From Oegoconia quadripuncta (taxonomy: Eukaryota > Arthropoda > Insecta > Lepidoptera > Autostichidae), in NCBI GenBank assembly GCA_949316235.1, contig OX438757.1:16059505-16123504 (forward strand): a stretch of DNA of 64,000 nucleotides, written 5' to 3'. Each line of letters starts with the position of its first letter. Positions within the stretch are counted from its first letter, which is position 1. The notes under the pieces are model-generated. The model was not told where the DNA came from. It was given only the letters and a program-made list of their open reading frames with translations, and did no database searches. Positions 22,626-33,743 of the stretch are shown here, piece by piece. A program made the position numbers and the translations under genes.

Positions 22626-22744
22626 TACATATAATCCCAAGTCTTGTATGTACATAATTAGGTATTAAAATACTTGTGCATCGTCGTCTCTAAAATACCA
22701 CAGTGCTTAACGACAGTCTTTAATCAATATGTGTTATGACACTG

Positions 22745-23105
22745 AAACGTCGTCTCTCCCTATCGGCCTCATAAGAAAGCTCACGGTCACGCAAAGAGCT
22801 ATGAAGGAGCGATGCTCGACGTTTCATTACGTGATCGAATCCAGGATGGAGATATCCCTAGACGAACGAGTCACAGACACAGCCCAGCGGATTAGACGAG
22901 GAAGTGAGTGGACAGGTGGGCGGCGGGGCATTAAAGTTGTAGGGTGGAGACCACGCACCGGTCAGAGCAGCGTAGGACGTCCAGTCATAAGGTGAACGGA
23001 TGACCTGATGAAGGTCGCAGGAAGTCGCTGGATGCAGGCCGCTTTCAACTGGTCGCTCAGGAAATCTATCTATGATCAGCAATGGACGTCCTGTGGCTCA
23101 CATAA
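22745..23105 (+). pseudogene. RTE-type LINE C-terminal remnant
   Basis: Reads LTVTQRAMKERCS, then VTDTAQRIRRG, VVGWRPRTGQSSVGRP, and after a stop TDDLMKVAGSRWMQAA, ending QQWTSCG. This is the conserved C-terminus of an RTE-clade retrotransposon protein in Lepidoptera. The endonuclease and reverse transcriptase are missing, and a TGA interrupts the frame at about 22996. Confidence 0.85.
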
Positions 23106-23132
23106 TGATGAAGGTTTACTAACGTATGGTTT

Positions 23133-23210
23133 TTTGTATGTACAACGGGTTAGTACTTGACCTCAATCATACCTGATGTTAAGTGAAGATGAGGTCGAAG
23201 GTGGAAGCGT
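23133..23210 (-). mobile_element. SINE-A 3' fragment
   Basis: Only the terminal ~80 bp, ending at GTGGAAGCGT, where the target-site repeat of the chimeric retroelement begins. Confidence 0.8.
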
Positions 23211-23216
23211 ACTCAA

Positions 23217-24116
23217 ATTCAAAAATGATTTATTTTGTAGGTACATAGAGTACACTTAAAATAGTCAATTTCACATTTTTTAAGCTACTGCTTGTTCAAA
23301 ATGCAATTTTCCCCTGAGAAGAACAAGCAAGAAACTGGAAGGGTTGCTCTTTTAAAATCAGGCTTTAATTTTACATAAAGGTTTTTATTTATAATACTTA
23401 TTAGAGGTATTTTATAATACGCTTTGTTAATAAGTTTCTGTTTTACAGTATCTTTAAATTTATTGAGAGGAAGATTTTGTATATCCACTGGGACCTTATT
23501 GAAAAAGCGTATACATAACCCTTTGAATGAATTACTGACTTTGCGGAGACGACTTATGTGGCCTGCAAGTTTTTCTTTATTTCTTGTATTGATCATGTTT
23601 ATCACTATTTTTCCTAAATGATGCTATATTTTTTTTATATACATTAGATTTTCAAAAATGTACTGTGACGAAAAGGTTAGAATGTTATACACTTTAAACC
23701 TATCTTTGAGTGACACAGCAGGTCTCAATTGATAAATTGCGCGAACGGCTCGTTTTTGTAAAACAAAGATTGTATTTATATCCGCGGCATTTCCCCACAA
23801 CAAGATACCGTAAGACATCAAGCTGTGGAAACAACTAAAATATACTAATCTATCAGTATTTACCTGTGATATTTGTCGAATTTTTTTGACTATGTACGCT
23901 GCATAGCTGAGCCGGAAACCCCAACATATTTTGAAGCTGGCTATCGTATATCTGACAACAAGAACACAACAATGCTATTAACATTGCAGCTTAACGGCAG
24001 ATTTAGATAAGATGGTTATATTGAGCCACGGTGGCGGTTAAAATAAGATTGCATTAAATCAGCGATTAAGTAACCTAAACCTGTCTATGATTGTTTAGCT
24101 AAGACTACCAATACTG
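23217..24116 (-). mobile_element. SINE-A/LINE J2 chimeric retroelement, copy 1
   Basis: On the minus strand this unit runs as follows: ~70 bp of unknown 5' flank, a SINE-A head lacking about 130 internal bp, and SINE-A body. It then switches into LINE J2 coding sequence at CGGCTCAGCTATGCAGCGTA. The LINE part reads SLMSYGILLWGNAADINTIF, RAVRAIYQLRPAV and RFFNKVPVDIQNLPLNKFKD, then a 3' UTR. ACTCAA occurs at 23211-23216 and 24117-24122, a candidate 6 bp target-site duplication. The same chimera with the same SINE deletion lies at 44966-45940 on the other strand. Confidence 0.75.
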
Positions 24117-24249
24117 ACTCAATTGTGTAACTTGATTAATAGTGAATGCATTTGAATTATTAATGCCAACCAATAGAGTAGATCAACTGGTTTACATATT
24201 TATGAGATTCAATAAGACGTAATGTATACTGCATCGTATGTATACATAT

Positions 24250-24305
24250 ACTCTCGAAGCACACGGGGCGCAGTCGCATTCGCTATTCGTTTTCGATTAG
24301 CGCAG
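24250..24305 (+). mobile_element. SINE-5S head fragment
   Basis: GCAGTCGCATTCGCTATTCG and CGATTAG match the start of the SINE-5S at 56215-56280. It is cut off by the SINE-A at 24306. Confidence 0.5.
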
Positions 24306-24633
24306 TTTTTTTTTATGCACGACGGGTTCGCACTTGACCTCAATCACACCTGATGTTAAGTGAAGATGAGGTCGAAGGTGGAAGCGTACTGACCCGGAAA
24401 CTCCAACAGATTTAGAGGATTGGCTATCTTATCTCTGACAACCGGAACACAACAATTCTATTAACATTGCTGTTTAGCGAGAGACTTAGATAAGCTGGTT
24501 GTAGCTAGCCAGGCGGACATTTTAAATATCCTACCACCAACCAAACCGAGTAGAAATGTACCCCACTGGGAATCAAACCCGCGACCTCCGATTCGTAAAC
24601 CTGTGTAGTTTACATTGAGTCACGGAGGCGGTT
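24306..24633 (-). mobile_element. SINE-A, full length
   Basis: Complete minus-strand copy from the T-run to GGAGGCGGTT. Box B on its own strand reads GGTTTGATTCCCAG, with two changes from the family form. Confidence 0.92.
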
Positions 24634-25009
24634 TATCCAAATAAAAAAATAAACTCATTGCACTCGTAATTTTTCGTCGGAGGTTAAAAATAGTACCCAG
24701 AATAGAGATTTTCCTCAACATCACCCAACAACGTCGTTGGTATTGACGCTGGATGTGAAAGATAAACAGGGATACGGCGAGACCGCATACGTAATGAACA
24801 CCCATGTGCCACGTCGGCGCTCGTGACGTCAATGTAGAATGAACGATGTAGTGGAACGAACGATTGCCTGCTCTGTTTAAAGTATTCAACAGGACTTTAC
24901 TTACCTGTAGCTAACTGAATATTGTCACCTCTGTTATTTTTACCCGACTACGTAAAAGGAGGGTAATGTATTCAACGCGTATGTATGTATGTTAACGCCT
25001 ACAGCCTAA
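24634..25009. other. Unassigned, with one dispersed-repeat piece
   Basis: Near 24940-24990 the block ACCCGACTACGTAAAAGGAG followed by GGGTAATGTATTC resembles a common lepidopteran repeat; a related piece lies at 25715-25830. Confidence 0.4.
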
Positions 25010-25345
25010 AATGAAAGACGTCCATTGCTGAACAAAGGCCTCCCCCAAATATCTCCACAACGATCAATCCTGCACTGCCTTTATCCAGCGCCTTCCGCCG
25101 ATCTTTACCAAATCTTGGTATCCACCTCGTGGGAGGCCTGCCCACACTGCGTCTTCCGGTGCGTGGTCGCCAGTCGAGAACCTTTCCGCTCCAACGGCCG
25201 TCGGTCCTATGAGCAATGTGCCCCGCGATCGTACCATTTAAGATCGAATTACGGAAGCTCGAATCACGGTAGCGCGACACAACTGAATAGCGATTATCTA
25301 AAGATCGACTTAACGTAAGATCGAAATTTGACATGTGCACACTGC
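25010..25345 (-). pseudogene. RTE-type LINE C-terminal remnant
   Basis: Minus-strand reading gives IAGHIAHRTDGRWSGKVLDW, RPRTGRRSVGRPPTRW, a frameshifted WIKA/VQD region and WRYLGEAFVQQWTS in another frame. It is the best-preserved GRW...GRPPTRW motif in the window. At least one frameshift (near 25130) separates the two parts. Confidence 0.85.
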
Positions 25346-25914
25346 CACTTAAGTTTGGCAATTCTTCGGGCTATATCGGTCACCTATTTTCATAAGATGT
25401 TTCACCTATCTTCGGGTTAAATCGGTCACCTATTTTCATCCAGTTTGATATGATGATGAAGTATCTTTGAGTAAATAAAGCGACCCTTTCATCAACGACC
25501 CCATTTTTGTTCAGCAAACATGACATCGGATAACGTTAAATTGCAAACCTCAAGTATTCAAGGTTGCCCTAGCACCGACAACAATATCTACTAAACGAAG
25601 CCCATAGCATCGGTTACCCTTGTCAACAAAACTAATTAACGACACGGCTACGGGACGACACCGCAAATTATTAGCGAATACTAATTCATTCTCGTAAGGC
25701 ACAGTATAGGTTAATTTTTTTTTATCCGACAAAAGGGAGGGTAATGTTTTCGACGCCTCTGTTGTATGTGTGAGTCCGTGGGATTTTATCGTAACGCAGG
25801 ACAGTGTCCAAGTCAAGTTTTTAAAATAAAATATTATACGAGGAACCGCATAGAGGCCTCTGACTCTGGCCTAAATCAGTTGAGTTTGTTTCGTCTCGTT
25901 TCTGATTTTTAACC
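25346..25914. other. Dispersed-repeat debris
   Basis: CGGTCACCTATTTTCAT occurs twice in a 25380-25440 stretch, a local partial duplication. A repeat piece with GGGAGGGTAATGTTTTCGAC is at 25733. No coding sequence is recognised. Confidence 0.4.
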
Positions 25915-26195
25915 TGTAGTCGGGTTTATCATAGACGGGACTCTAACAGCCTCTGAAGAGCTCTCAGCATCGGTCTGCCGCCTGCTTTCAGAAGCTCAGC
26001 CGTGATTCCGTCCTCACCCAACGCCTTGTTGTTTTTAAGCTGTTTGAGAGCCATTCTAATCTCATACAAGCGGACGTCTATAATGTCTTCCGTAAAGTGT
26101 CGAGTGAACCTGGCTCTTACGAGCTGACGAGGCTATCCCGCATCCTTAGTCTTTAGCTTCATCAGCTGCATTGGCTCTGTCCCTGAGACAAGTTT
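25915..26195 (-). pseudogene. RTE-type reverse transcriptase N-terminal fragment
   Basis: Minus-strand translation includes YEIRMALKQLKNNKALGEDG then ITAELLKAGGRPMLRALQRL. The N-N-K-A-x-G-x-D-G motif is the conserved block just upstream of the reverse transcriptase palm in RTE-clade elements. The palm, with its FADD-type motif, is absent. It may belong to the same original insertion as 25010-25345, with the middle deleted, but the ~570 bp between are not LINE-like. Confidence 0.8.
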
Positions 26196-26273
26196 CCTGC
26201 GAAAATTTTAGAGCCCTTATTCCTTAAATAGATATAATTAAAAGGGTTTATTCCGTCCACGATATCTCTAGGA

Positions 26274-26912
26274 AATCAGTTTACACATACATAAAAACAC
26301 AGATCTCGTGTCTGCCACGACCTTCGGGTACATTGAAAATAATCTTCCAATGAACTGAATTAAATTTTTAATACCTACCCTAAAAGGGTGGCACGGTGGA
26401 TAAATTGAGATTTCTTTTTAAAAATTGCTCTGGCCTGCAGTCGGAAAGTTTAAAATACCTAAATAACAGTTAAAAAGCTAAGTTATTACTTAGCTCCTAT
26501 ACCGGCTCTCCTAACGGTTATGTTCCCGAATTCACGATTTTAAAAAAAGTGGCCGCTTTTATCGATAATTTGTCATTCACTTCGTCCTTCGACCTCATGT
26601 TCACTTAACATCAAATATGATAGAGGCTAATTGCTAACTCGCTGTGCAATAAAAATAAATAAGTAACTTTTAGAAACATGGTCCCTACGCCGTCATTATA
26701 CGAGGGAAGGTCTATATCCCTGCAGTATGCAGCAGAGCAATGATTTTGATTAATTCTGTATGTAAAAAGAAATACTAATTTATCCAATGAAGACGCCAAC
26801 ACTTTAATGTGTTTAAAAATTTAATTCAGTTCATTGGTCAGATTCATTTTCAATATACCGTCGTGGCAGACATGAGATCAGTGAATTTCTTTTATATGTG
26901 TGTAAACTGATT
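26274..26912. repeat. Long inverted repeat: ~97 bp arms around ~440 bp
   Basis: Arm 1 (26274-26370) and arm 2 (26815-26912) are imperfect reverse complements. Shared words are AATCAGTTTACAC, GTCTGCCACGAC and CCAATGAACTGAATTAAATT. The interior holds a SINE-A 3' fragment (26583-26655) and an RTE/SINE-D tail-like block near 26700. The outer edges lack an obvious target duplication. It may be a TIR transposon with a replaced interior or a chance inversion of a dispersed repeat. Confidence 0.65.
26583..26655 (+). mobile_element. SINE-A 3' fragment
   Basis: CCTTCGACCTCATGTTCACTT and a degraded end GCTGTGCAATAAAAATAAAT. Confidence 0.55.
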
Positions 26913-27599
26913 GTTTCGCGATTTCGTGCACCGCTATGAGTCCTTTATAGGAAAGACAATCCTCTCGAAGTGGTCGCATTATTTCTGATGATCGAATATC
27001 CTTGGGGTGCACGTTAATCACCGTGATAACTTCGCCTTAACCGTAACAAAATTAATATCTAGTCGGCCATTTCCCGTTCATTGAATTGTAATAGACTAAA
27101 ATTCGATAGATGCGTTCATTCGTGTTAATTCATGAGTATTTACGAGGGAGTGGAATAAACGAGAATTTCGTCAGGATGGTATTTATAGATTTCTATATAA
27201 GTATTTAACATATATTATATGTAAGTATTTATTAATATGTATTTTAGTACATTATGTATTTATTGTGTGTAATATCTATATATTTTTTGGTCTTATAAAA
27301 CTATTCCGCTATATTATAAGCTAGTCCTATAATCAAACTATTATTGCTATAAATCTTAATGTTTTGTCTTTTGTCAATTGTGTTCCTATAACAGTGATGT
27401 TTTGTTAATGTATTGTCCTAAATTTTAAGTATCGCTCTTTGTCTGCAATAAAAAACTTTAAATTGGTTATTCCTTCCGAGGGTTTGCTGGAAGAAATGTC
27501 TTACAGAGATAAGCTCGCCTTTTGTATATTGTAATTTCTGTCCTATGTTTGTTCAATTTATGTTTGTATACTTATATGCAATAATGTGTTAAATAAATG
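26913..27599. other. No recognisable feature
   Basis: AT-rich, with ATTTATTAATATGTATTTTA-type runs near 27225; no repeat identified. Confidence 0.45.
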
Positions 27600-27850
27600 G
27601 AACTTGTTAGGAGAAGGATGAAAGAAAATTGTATGAGAGATGAGAATGTTGAGATGGATGAGTGGAGTGACGAGGATGGATAAATTAAGGACTGACTATG
27701 TAAGAGGAAGTGCAGCAGTCGTGACAGAAAAGTTGAAAATAAATAAATTAAGGACTGACTATGTAAGAGGAAGTGCAGCAGTCGTGACAGAAAAGTTGAA
27801 AATAAATAAATTAAACCGATTATATTTTATTGCACATTTAGAAAAATGTT
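27600..27850 (+). pseudogene. RTE-like LINE relic with in-frame tandem duplication
   Basis: The translation MRMLRWMSGVTRMDKLRTDY followed by VRGSAAVVTEKLKIN is the recognisable segment just after the reverse transcriptase in a lepidopteran RTE-like protein. A 63 bp block (27685-27747) is repeated exactly at 27748-27810, duplicating 21 codons in frame. Homology is lost after the second unit. Confidence 0.7.
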
Positions 27851-27960
27851 AAAAGTTAAATATCTATGACACGGCTGCACCGATTATTATCGAACATGGA
27901 TTTGAGTTTTTTTTTAAATTTAGTTTATAGTATTTAATCATAAATATAAAAAAAAACTTA

Positions 27961-28240
27961 GAGGCGTCGCTGGCTCAGCGGTTAAGACGCGGTCTCCCAA
28001 TTTAGGAGGTCCGATTTCCAGATAGGCCGTGTACCAATGAGTTTTAAAAATTTAGTTTAATTTCTTATGTGCATATATCCACCTGCTCTTAAATGGTGAA
28101 GGAAAATATCGGGAGGAAACCTGTTATGCCTGAGAAATAAAAACTCTAAGGCATGTGAGGTCCCCAACCCACATTAATAAATAATAAATAATATCCCTGC
28201 AGTGGGATGTTTACGGGCTGATGATGATGATAAAAAAAAT
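27961..28240 (+). mobile_element. SINE-D, full length
   Basis: Head GCGTCGCTGGCTCAGCGGTT (box A) and a degraded box B (GTCCGATTTCCAG). The body contains ACCTGCTCTTAAATGGTGAA and GGAGGAAACCTGTTATGCC. The tail ATATCCCTGCAGTGGGATG with GGGCTGATGATGATGAT resembles the 3' end of RTE-clade LINEs, which is the expected partner for mobilisation. Other copies are at 40935, 50208 and 50978. Confidence 0.85.
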
Positions 28241-28756
28241 CGGATTTCAAATCGGACCACGCTTTACTGAGATACATCTAGACGAGGGTTGGACACCTAC
28301 AAAACGCCATCAAATAAATAATACCCCTCGTTTTAGCTAACCGCTAACCATTTACAATCAAAACATTCTTAATCCAAGAAAAAACAATACAGTAATTATA
28401 TTTTTCCCATCAATGTTGCCAACTTTATTCAGAAACTGTCATCGTTTCGAAGCATGTCATAAAGATAGCAACTCAATGTCCACTTTATGGCCCAATAAAT
28501 TTGCAACAAATTCGCAAACAAAAGAACAATTCAACATTGCTTGTAATAAACTGTTTTACAGTATGAATTCGACTGTGAACCTCCGCGTTGAGCTCCCGAA
28601 ATAACTGAGTCAGAGAATCTGTAATATGTGGACGTGACATATAATTAACTGTAAAATAATTTGAAAATAGAAATTTTATAATTATATCAGCCAGATAAAC
28701 CAATCCAAGGCTGTCAAGTGCTATGCGACATACTCGTATTGACAGCAAACACATAA
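28241..28756. other. No recognisable feature
   Basis: Small overlapping frames on both strands (28413-28769) are not credible as genes. Confidence 0.45.
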
Positions 28757-28930
28757 ATATTTCGTACATTTACACCAATCATCTAGTCCCAAAACAAAGC
28801 TTGTAACATGGATGCTATATAACGGATAAACATATATAAATATTTATATAAACACTCATGACTCGGTAAGGTTCGAATTCATCACACACACATTTACCTC
28901 CCGCGGGATTCGAACCCGCAACCGTCTATC
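28757..28930 (-). mobile_element. SINE-B, head truncated
   Basis: Body and tail plus box B (GGTTCGAATCCCGCG). Box A is lost; a short duplication-like GGTTCGAATTCATC appears near 28871. Confidence 0.8.
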
Positions 28931-29239
28931 TTACGTTACGTAACCGCTTACGTGGTACCAGATTTAAAGAACGAACGCAAATTTTTTTACATAGTGGCCG
29001 TTCCTATTAAATTATCTTCCTAATTCTTATTTGTGAATAGCGAAAGTTAACCTTCCAAAATAGCTTCTAAAGCAGGCCTGAATTCCATCGATGCGGGTCT
29101 CCTTCTACATTCCATGGCTACACATTACCACTACAGAGTAAGTTTATATCTCTATAATTTGTAATAACCCAGTTTATTAGTCAAATGAACGCGTTCTATC
29201 AATTATTCCCATAGACCATGAAAATACGCAGAAAGTAGG

Positions 29240-29536
29240 GCAGCACTTGACCTCATTTATGTTAAGTGAAGATGAGGCCGAAGGTGGAAGCGTACTCACC
29301 CGGAAACCCAAATATTTGGGGAACTTGCTATCTTATCTCTGACGACCGGAACACAACAATACTATTAACATTACTGTTTGACGGCAGATTTAGATAAGAT
29401 GGTGGTAGCTAGCCAGGCGGATATTTAATATGGCCTACCACCAACCAAACCGAGTACTAAACATGTACCCCGCTGGGGATCGAACCCGCGATCTCCAATT
29501 CGTAAACCATCAACATTGAGCTTTGGAGGCTGTTAG
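29240..29536 (-). mobile_element. SINE-A, near full length, poly-A lost
   Basis: All body blocks are present. The 3' tip (GTGCATAAAA) is replaced and the head has small deletions (CATCAACATTGAGCTTTGGA on the plus strand). Confidence 0.88.
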
Positions 29537-29584
29537 CATAAACTTCGAGAAAAAACAACAAATAAACCTACAAACCATATTGAA

Positions 29585-30450
29585 CAAGTTAGATATTACA
29601 GAAGTCAATAATTTTGCACTATTAGGTATAACATTAGACACACATTGAGAAAACTAAATCAAAATTGTCACAATTTATATATGTACTAAGCGTACTAAAA
29701 ACAAACACAAAAATTGAATGTGCCCTGTCAGCACATTACGCTTACGCATATGCATGGATGCGGTATGGTATTACTATGTGGGGTGATAGTACTGATGCCA
29801 AAAAAATTTTCATATAACAAAAAAAATGCCTACGCATAATATACAATATACGACAGAGAAATAGCTGCAGACCATACTTCATAAAAGAGAAAATACTAAC
29901 TCTTCCGTCCATCTACATATTGGAAACCGCCATGTTTGTAAGGAAGCACATAGAATTATTTGAATATAATAAAAATGTCCGTCATCATACAAAACTAGTT
30001 CACCCAATACCCAGATTAGAAATATTTAGAAACAGTCCTCACTACCAATCCGTCCTTATATATAATAAAATACATTCCCATATCCAGTAAGATAAAATAT
30101 TCTGCAACAAATTTAAATCTACATTAATTGAAAAATGTTACTATACAATTCATGAATACATGGAAGATAAATTAAAAATTGATAAGTATTAAACAGAAAA
30201 GCCCTCCTCAAAATATTTATAATTAAATAGGTATATCCATATTAATTAAAATATCTATATTAACAATCGACAATAAATAGATAAACATAGTAATGTGTTG
30301 TGATAATTAGAATAGCAAATACAATTAATTATTTTAGATTAAGTTTGGAATCTGCCGTGCCCTTACAGGGTCTCATGTATGGACTATTGTTTTTTATAAG
30401 ATTAATGTAAACATGAAAGCATGAATAAATGAATATGAATATGAATTCGT
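29585..30450 (+). pseudogene. LINE group J3, C-terminal half with 3' UTR
   Basis: A plus-strand translation starts VNNFALLGITLDTH, the segment just after the reverse transcriptase in CR1/Jockey-type proteins. It continues YAYAWMRYGITMWGDSTDAK, KKIFI*QKKCLRIIY, KILTLPSIYILETAMFVRKH and ends with EYMEDKLKIDKY before a stop at about 30190. The 3' UTR runs to the GAATATGAATATGAATTC terminus. Stops and at least one frameshift are present. It is the longest C-terminal LINE remnant in the window and belongs to a different subgroup from J1 and J2. Confidence 0.8.
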
Positions 30451-30524
30451 CTCATTAACTGCTTCGTGATACCGAATACTTAAGAATATTATTAAGCATC
30501 TAATAAACTCACAATGGGGACGGG

Positions 30525-30870
30525 GATTCTCAGCGATTCAGGAATGAAGAAATAAGTAGACGAGCAAAATTCACAGACATAGCCCAAAGGATTTACAAGT
30601 AGAAGTTGCAAGCGCTGTGTAGGATATCAACTGACAAGGAGGACGGACGACCTAATGAAGGATGCAAGCAACTTTACTTACAAGTAGCCCCATCACTGGA
30701 TATTGTAAAAATATTATCTAGTAAACATATGTATTTTTTTTTATTGGGCAGTCACATGGCTCGAGTAGAGACCACGGACGTCCACTCACAAGGTGGACAG
30801 ACGACCTGATAAATCACTGGATGCAGCTCTGGAATTCTATGGGGGTGGCCTATATTCAGCAGTGAACAAT
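30525..30870 (+). pseudogene. RTE-type LINE C-terminal remnant, heavily decayed
   Basis: QRFRNEEISRRAKFTDIAQR is clear at about 30536-30595. The later part keeps only RPRTSTHKVDRRPD and FYGGGLYSAVNN, corresponding to the GRPPTRWTDD and LGEAYVQQW regions. The middle is scrambled. Confidence 0.7.
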
Positions 30871-30949
30871 GACAATATTAGACTTTGTATTCTTATTTTT
30901 AGGCCCCAACTGTATGGACTGATTTTTGCATCAATAATGTATTGTTTTT

Positions 30950-31236
30950 TAACCGCTCCGTGGCTTAATATAAACAACATTGGGTTTACGATTCGACGTA
31001 CTAGGTTGCGGGTTCGATCCCCAGCGGAGTACATGTTTAAATACTCGGTTTGGTTGGTGGTATGGCATTTTAAATGTTAATAGCATTGTTGTGTTCCGGT
31101 TGTCAGAGATAAGATAGCCAGTCCCCCAAATGTGTTGGGGTTTCTGGGTCAGTACGCTTCCACCTTCGACCTCATCTTCACTTAACATCAGGTGTGATTG
31201 AGGTCAAGTAAGGAACCGTCGTGCATAAAAAAAAAC
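30950..31236 (+). mobile_element. SINE-A with internal deletion
   Basis: Head and 3' half are intact. A deletion at about 31078 joins GCATTTTAAATGTTAATAGC, removing roughly 45 bp of the body. Confidence 0.9.
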
Positions 31237-31844
31237 TGTCCTCTTCGAGGGTGTTTTTCTTTATTTAAGAGAACACTTTAAACGCAATAGCTGAACCGAT
31301 TTTCATCACACAAAGTAATCTATTCTCTAGTTTAACCTTATATATAAAAGCACTCAAATAGCAATACATATTAATGAGATACATTCGTACAATGACTGGA
31401 CATACACACACAGATAAGACTGATAGACATATAACACCCGTTTATCGTCGATGGTTAAAAATATAACTCGAACCAAATCGATTACTCAACATGTAACTCG
31501 CTGGGAATCGAACTGCAAACGTTGCTATGCGGCATTTAACATTTACCAATAAACATGTAGTCTGTTTTTCCCATCAAAATCAACATCACAATAAATTCTT
31601 TGAACTCCGAATACATTCCCCAATTAAAAGAAAAAAACATTTTTTTTTTCATCCTCCGCGCCTTCAAAAGAAATTCTTGTATCCAAAGTCAATAAATATC
31701 TCGTCCAAGTTCCGTTCATTAGTTTTTCCTTCGATAAATTATTCAAAGGCTCTGATTCAACCTACCTCTAATTGAAAGATGGAGTTTTTGCCACGATTTT
31801 TATAATACATACCTATACGTATTCATCGTTTATATACTACGTAA
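31237..31844. other. Unassigned, one repeat fragment
   Basis: 31270-31420 resembles the dispersed repeat at 10590-10800 (CTGAACCGATTTTCATCACA, GACTGGACATACACACA). The 82-codon frame at 31527-31775 has no recognisable domain. Confidence 0.4.
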
Positions 31845-32372
31845 TAAATAAATAAATATTTCGGACACTTACACCAATCATCTAGTCCCAAAAGCTTGTC
31901 CTATGGATACTAGATAACGGATAAACATGTACATAAATATTTATATCCTTGATTCTTTTTTTTATGCATGATAACCTGATGTTAAGTGAAGATGAGGTCG
32001 AAGGTGGAAGCGTAATGACCCGGAAACCCCAACACATTTGGAGGGCTGGCTATCTTATCTCTGACAACCGGAACACAACAATGCTAATAACATTGCTGCT
32101 GGGCGGCAGATTTAGATAAGATGGTGGTAGCTAGCCAGGCGGACATTTAAAATGCCCGGTCGGTGGTAAACATATCCCCGCTGGGGATCGAACCCGCGAC
32201 CTCCGAATCGTAAACCCAATGTTGTTTACATTGAGCCATGGAGGCGGTTAAAATATTTAACTATATAGTGACTCGGGAATAAATGTTAGTATTCATCACA
32301 CAAACATTTACCCCTCGCGGGATTCGAACCCGCAACCGTTGGTTTCGCTGATAGGATCCCTATCCACTACAT
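31845..32372 (-). mobile_element. SINE-B split by a SINE-A insertion
   Basis: The tail and body lie at 31845-31957 and the remaining body plus head at about 32263-32372. The SINE-B sequence resumes with GTGACTCGGGAATAAATG after the insert. Confidence 0.85.
31958..32262 (-). mobile_element. SINE-A nested in SINE-B
   Basis: A near-complete SINE-A with all body blocks. AAATATTTATAT before it and AAATATTTAACTATAT after it look like a target-site duplication. About 20 bp of the 3' end are missing (ATGCATGATAACCTGATGTT). Confidence 0.88.
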
Positions 32373-32879
32373 TAATAGGTATTACTTGGCTAAGCTTGAC
32401 TCGCTTTAACTCCTGATGCAAAGTGGTGTGATAAGTTTTAAAGCCTATGTTTGTCTGTCTGTCACAAAATGGCTGAAAACTGGGAGATATTTCAGCGGGT
32501 TTATCGTACACTGTCTTGCAAAATTTGCCTTATAAGCTAAATTCAGCCGTATTGATTAAGTAGCAAGGATCAGAGTTAATCAAGACAAATCAAGTTAGAA
32601 AACATAATACATAATTTAGCTAGTGGTAAAACTAATAACAATTAATCATCAAAATAATACAAAGGAATATAGAAATGTCAATGTTGAAATGTCAAGAGAA
32701 TGTCAATTTTACTCTTTCATTAATATCAAATTTCAAATTAAATTAATAATATAGAATGTCAAAATGTTACACTATATAAATACTAAATTTCAAATTAAAA
32801 TAAGTATTACAAATCATTGTCAATTAAATATTCCTGTATAGTGTAATAACATTTTTTTACCAATATGGCAAATAACCTA
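32373..32879. other. No recognisable feature
   Basis: AT-rich, with ATGTCAA words repeated between 32676 and 32770; no family identified. Confidence 0.4.
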
Positions 32880-33300
32880 CGTTTAATGACAGGAAGGGGT
32901 TCGTTTATGGAGACTGGTAATTTATTAAATATTTTGGGTTCAAGGCAAATCACCCTTATGTAATATTGCTGTTGTAGAAGTTGTCGAAAAGAGCTTTTGC
33001 CTGTCCCTTAAATTCATGTTGTGGACTTGTGAAAGAGGTACAAAGAGATGCCTTTTAGTTTTGACAAAAAGAGCCATTTCGTATATAAAAAGGCTAGGCA
33101 ACGTTAAACGTTTTAAAGATTTGAAGTAAGGCCTACAACTGTCAGTTATTTTTAGATTACACATTGCTCTGATGCACCGTTTTTGAGCTTTAAAAATTGC
33201 TCCCCGTTAGCAAGAGTTGCCCCAAATTTCATTTCATTTTTCTCGTGTCTAATTGATATTATCATTTCTCTACATCTGTTGTCTACATCGTACCCGGTCA
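32880..33300 (-). pseudogene. LINE group J3 C-terminal remnant
   Basis: Minus-strand translation gives RAMCNLKITDSCRPYFKSLK then LTLPSLFIYEMALFVKTK, aligning with the J3 region LRIIYN...KILTLPSIYILETAMFVRKH at 29880-29960. A frameshift precedes the MCNLKITD block. No 3' UTR match to 30200-30450 was seen. Confidence 0.75.
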
Positions 33301-33743
33301 GCCAATATCCGGAACTCTTTACGGTCCCACATCGCGTCACCGGCAATGAAAAGGGTAACTCGACATACGTCTACCCAGGGGAATTATACGGCTCTCCGTT
33401 GGAGTGAAAGGGCGTAACTCTAATTAAATCAACAAACTTCGATCTAAAATAGTCGTGGCAAAAAAAAATTTAATGCCATCGCATCTGTATTTATTTATTT
33501 ATTTATCATTTATTGCACACAAGAATAAAACATACATATACAACATACTAGAGACGACACAACAGGTTCTGCTTATTTCTACAATGAAATTTCTTCCAGC
33601 AAACCTTAGTGATTGACCGCACCTGACCTTTTGTTAATACGTCAGTCACTTAATTTTAGTCACACGATTACTGACTTTTACATTCACGCTTTCGTTATTA
33701 TATTGCTTTCGTTAATCTCCTTTCACTGATTCGTACCAAATTT
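33301..33743. other. No recognisable feature
   Basis: TTTATT simple repeats at 33490-33510. The rest is unassigned. Confidence 0.4.
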
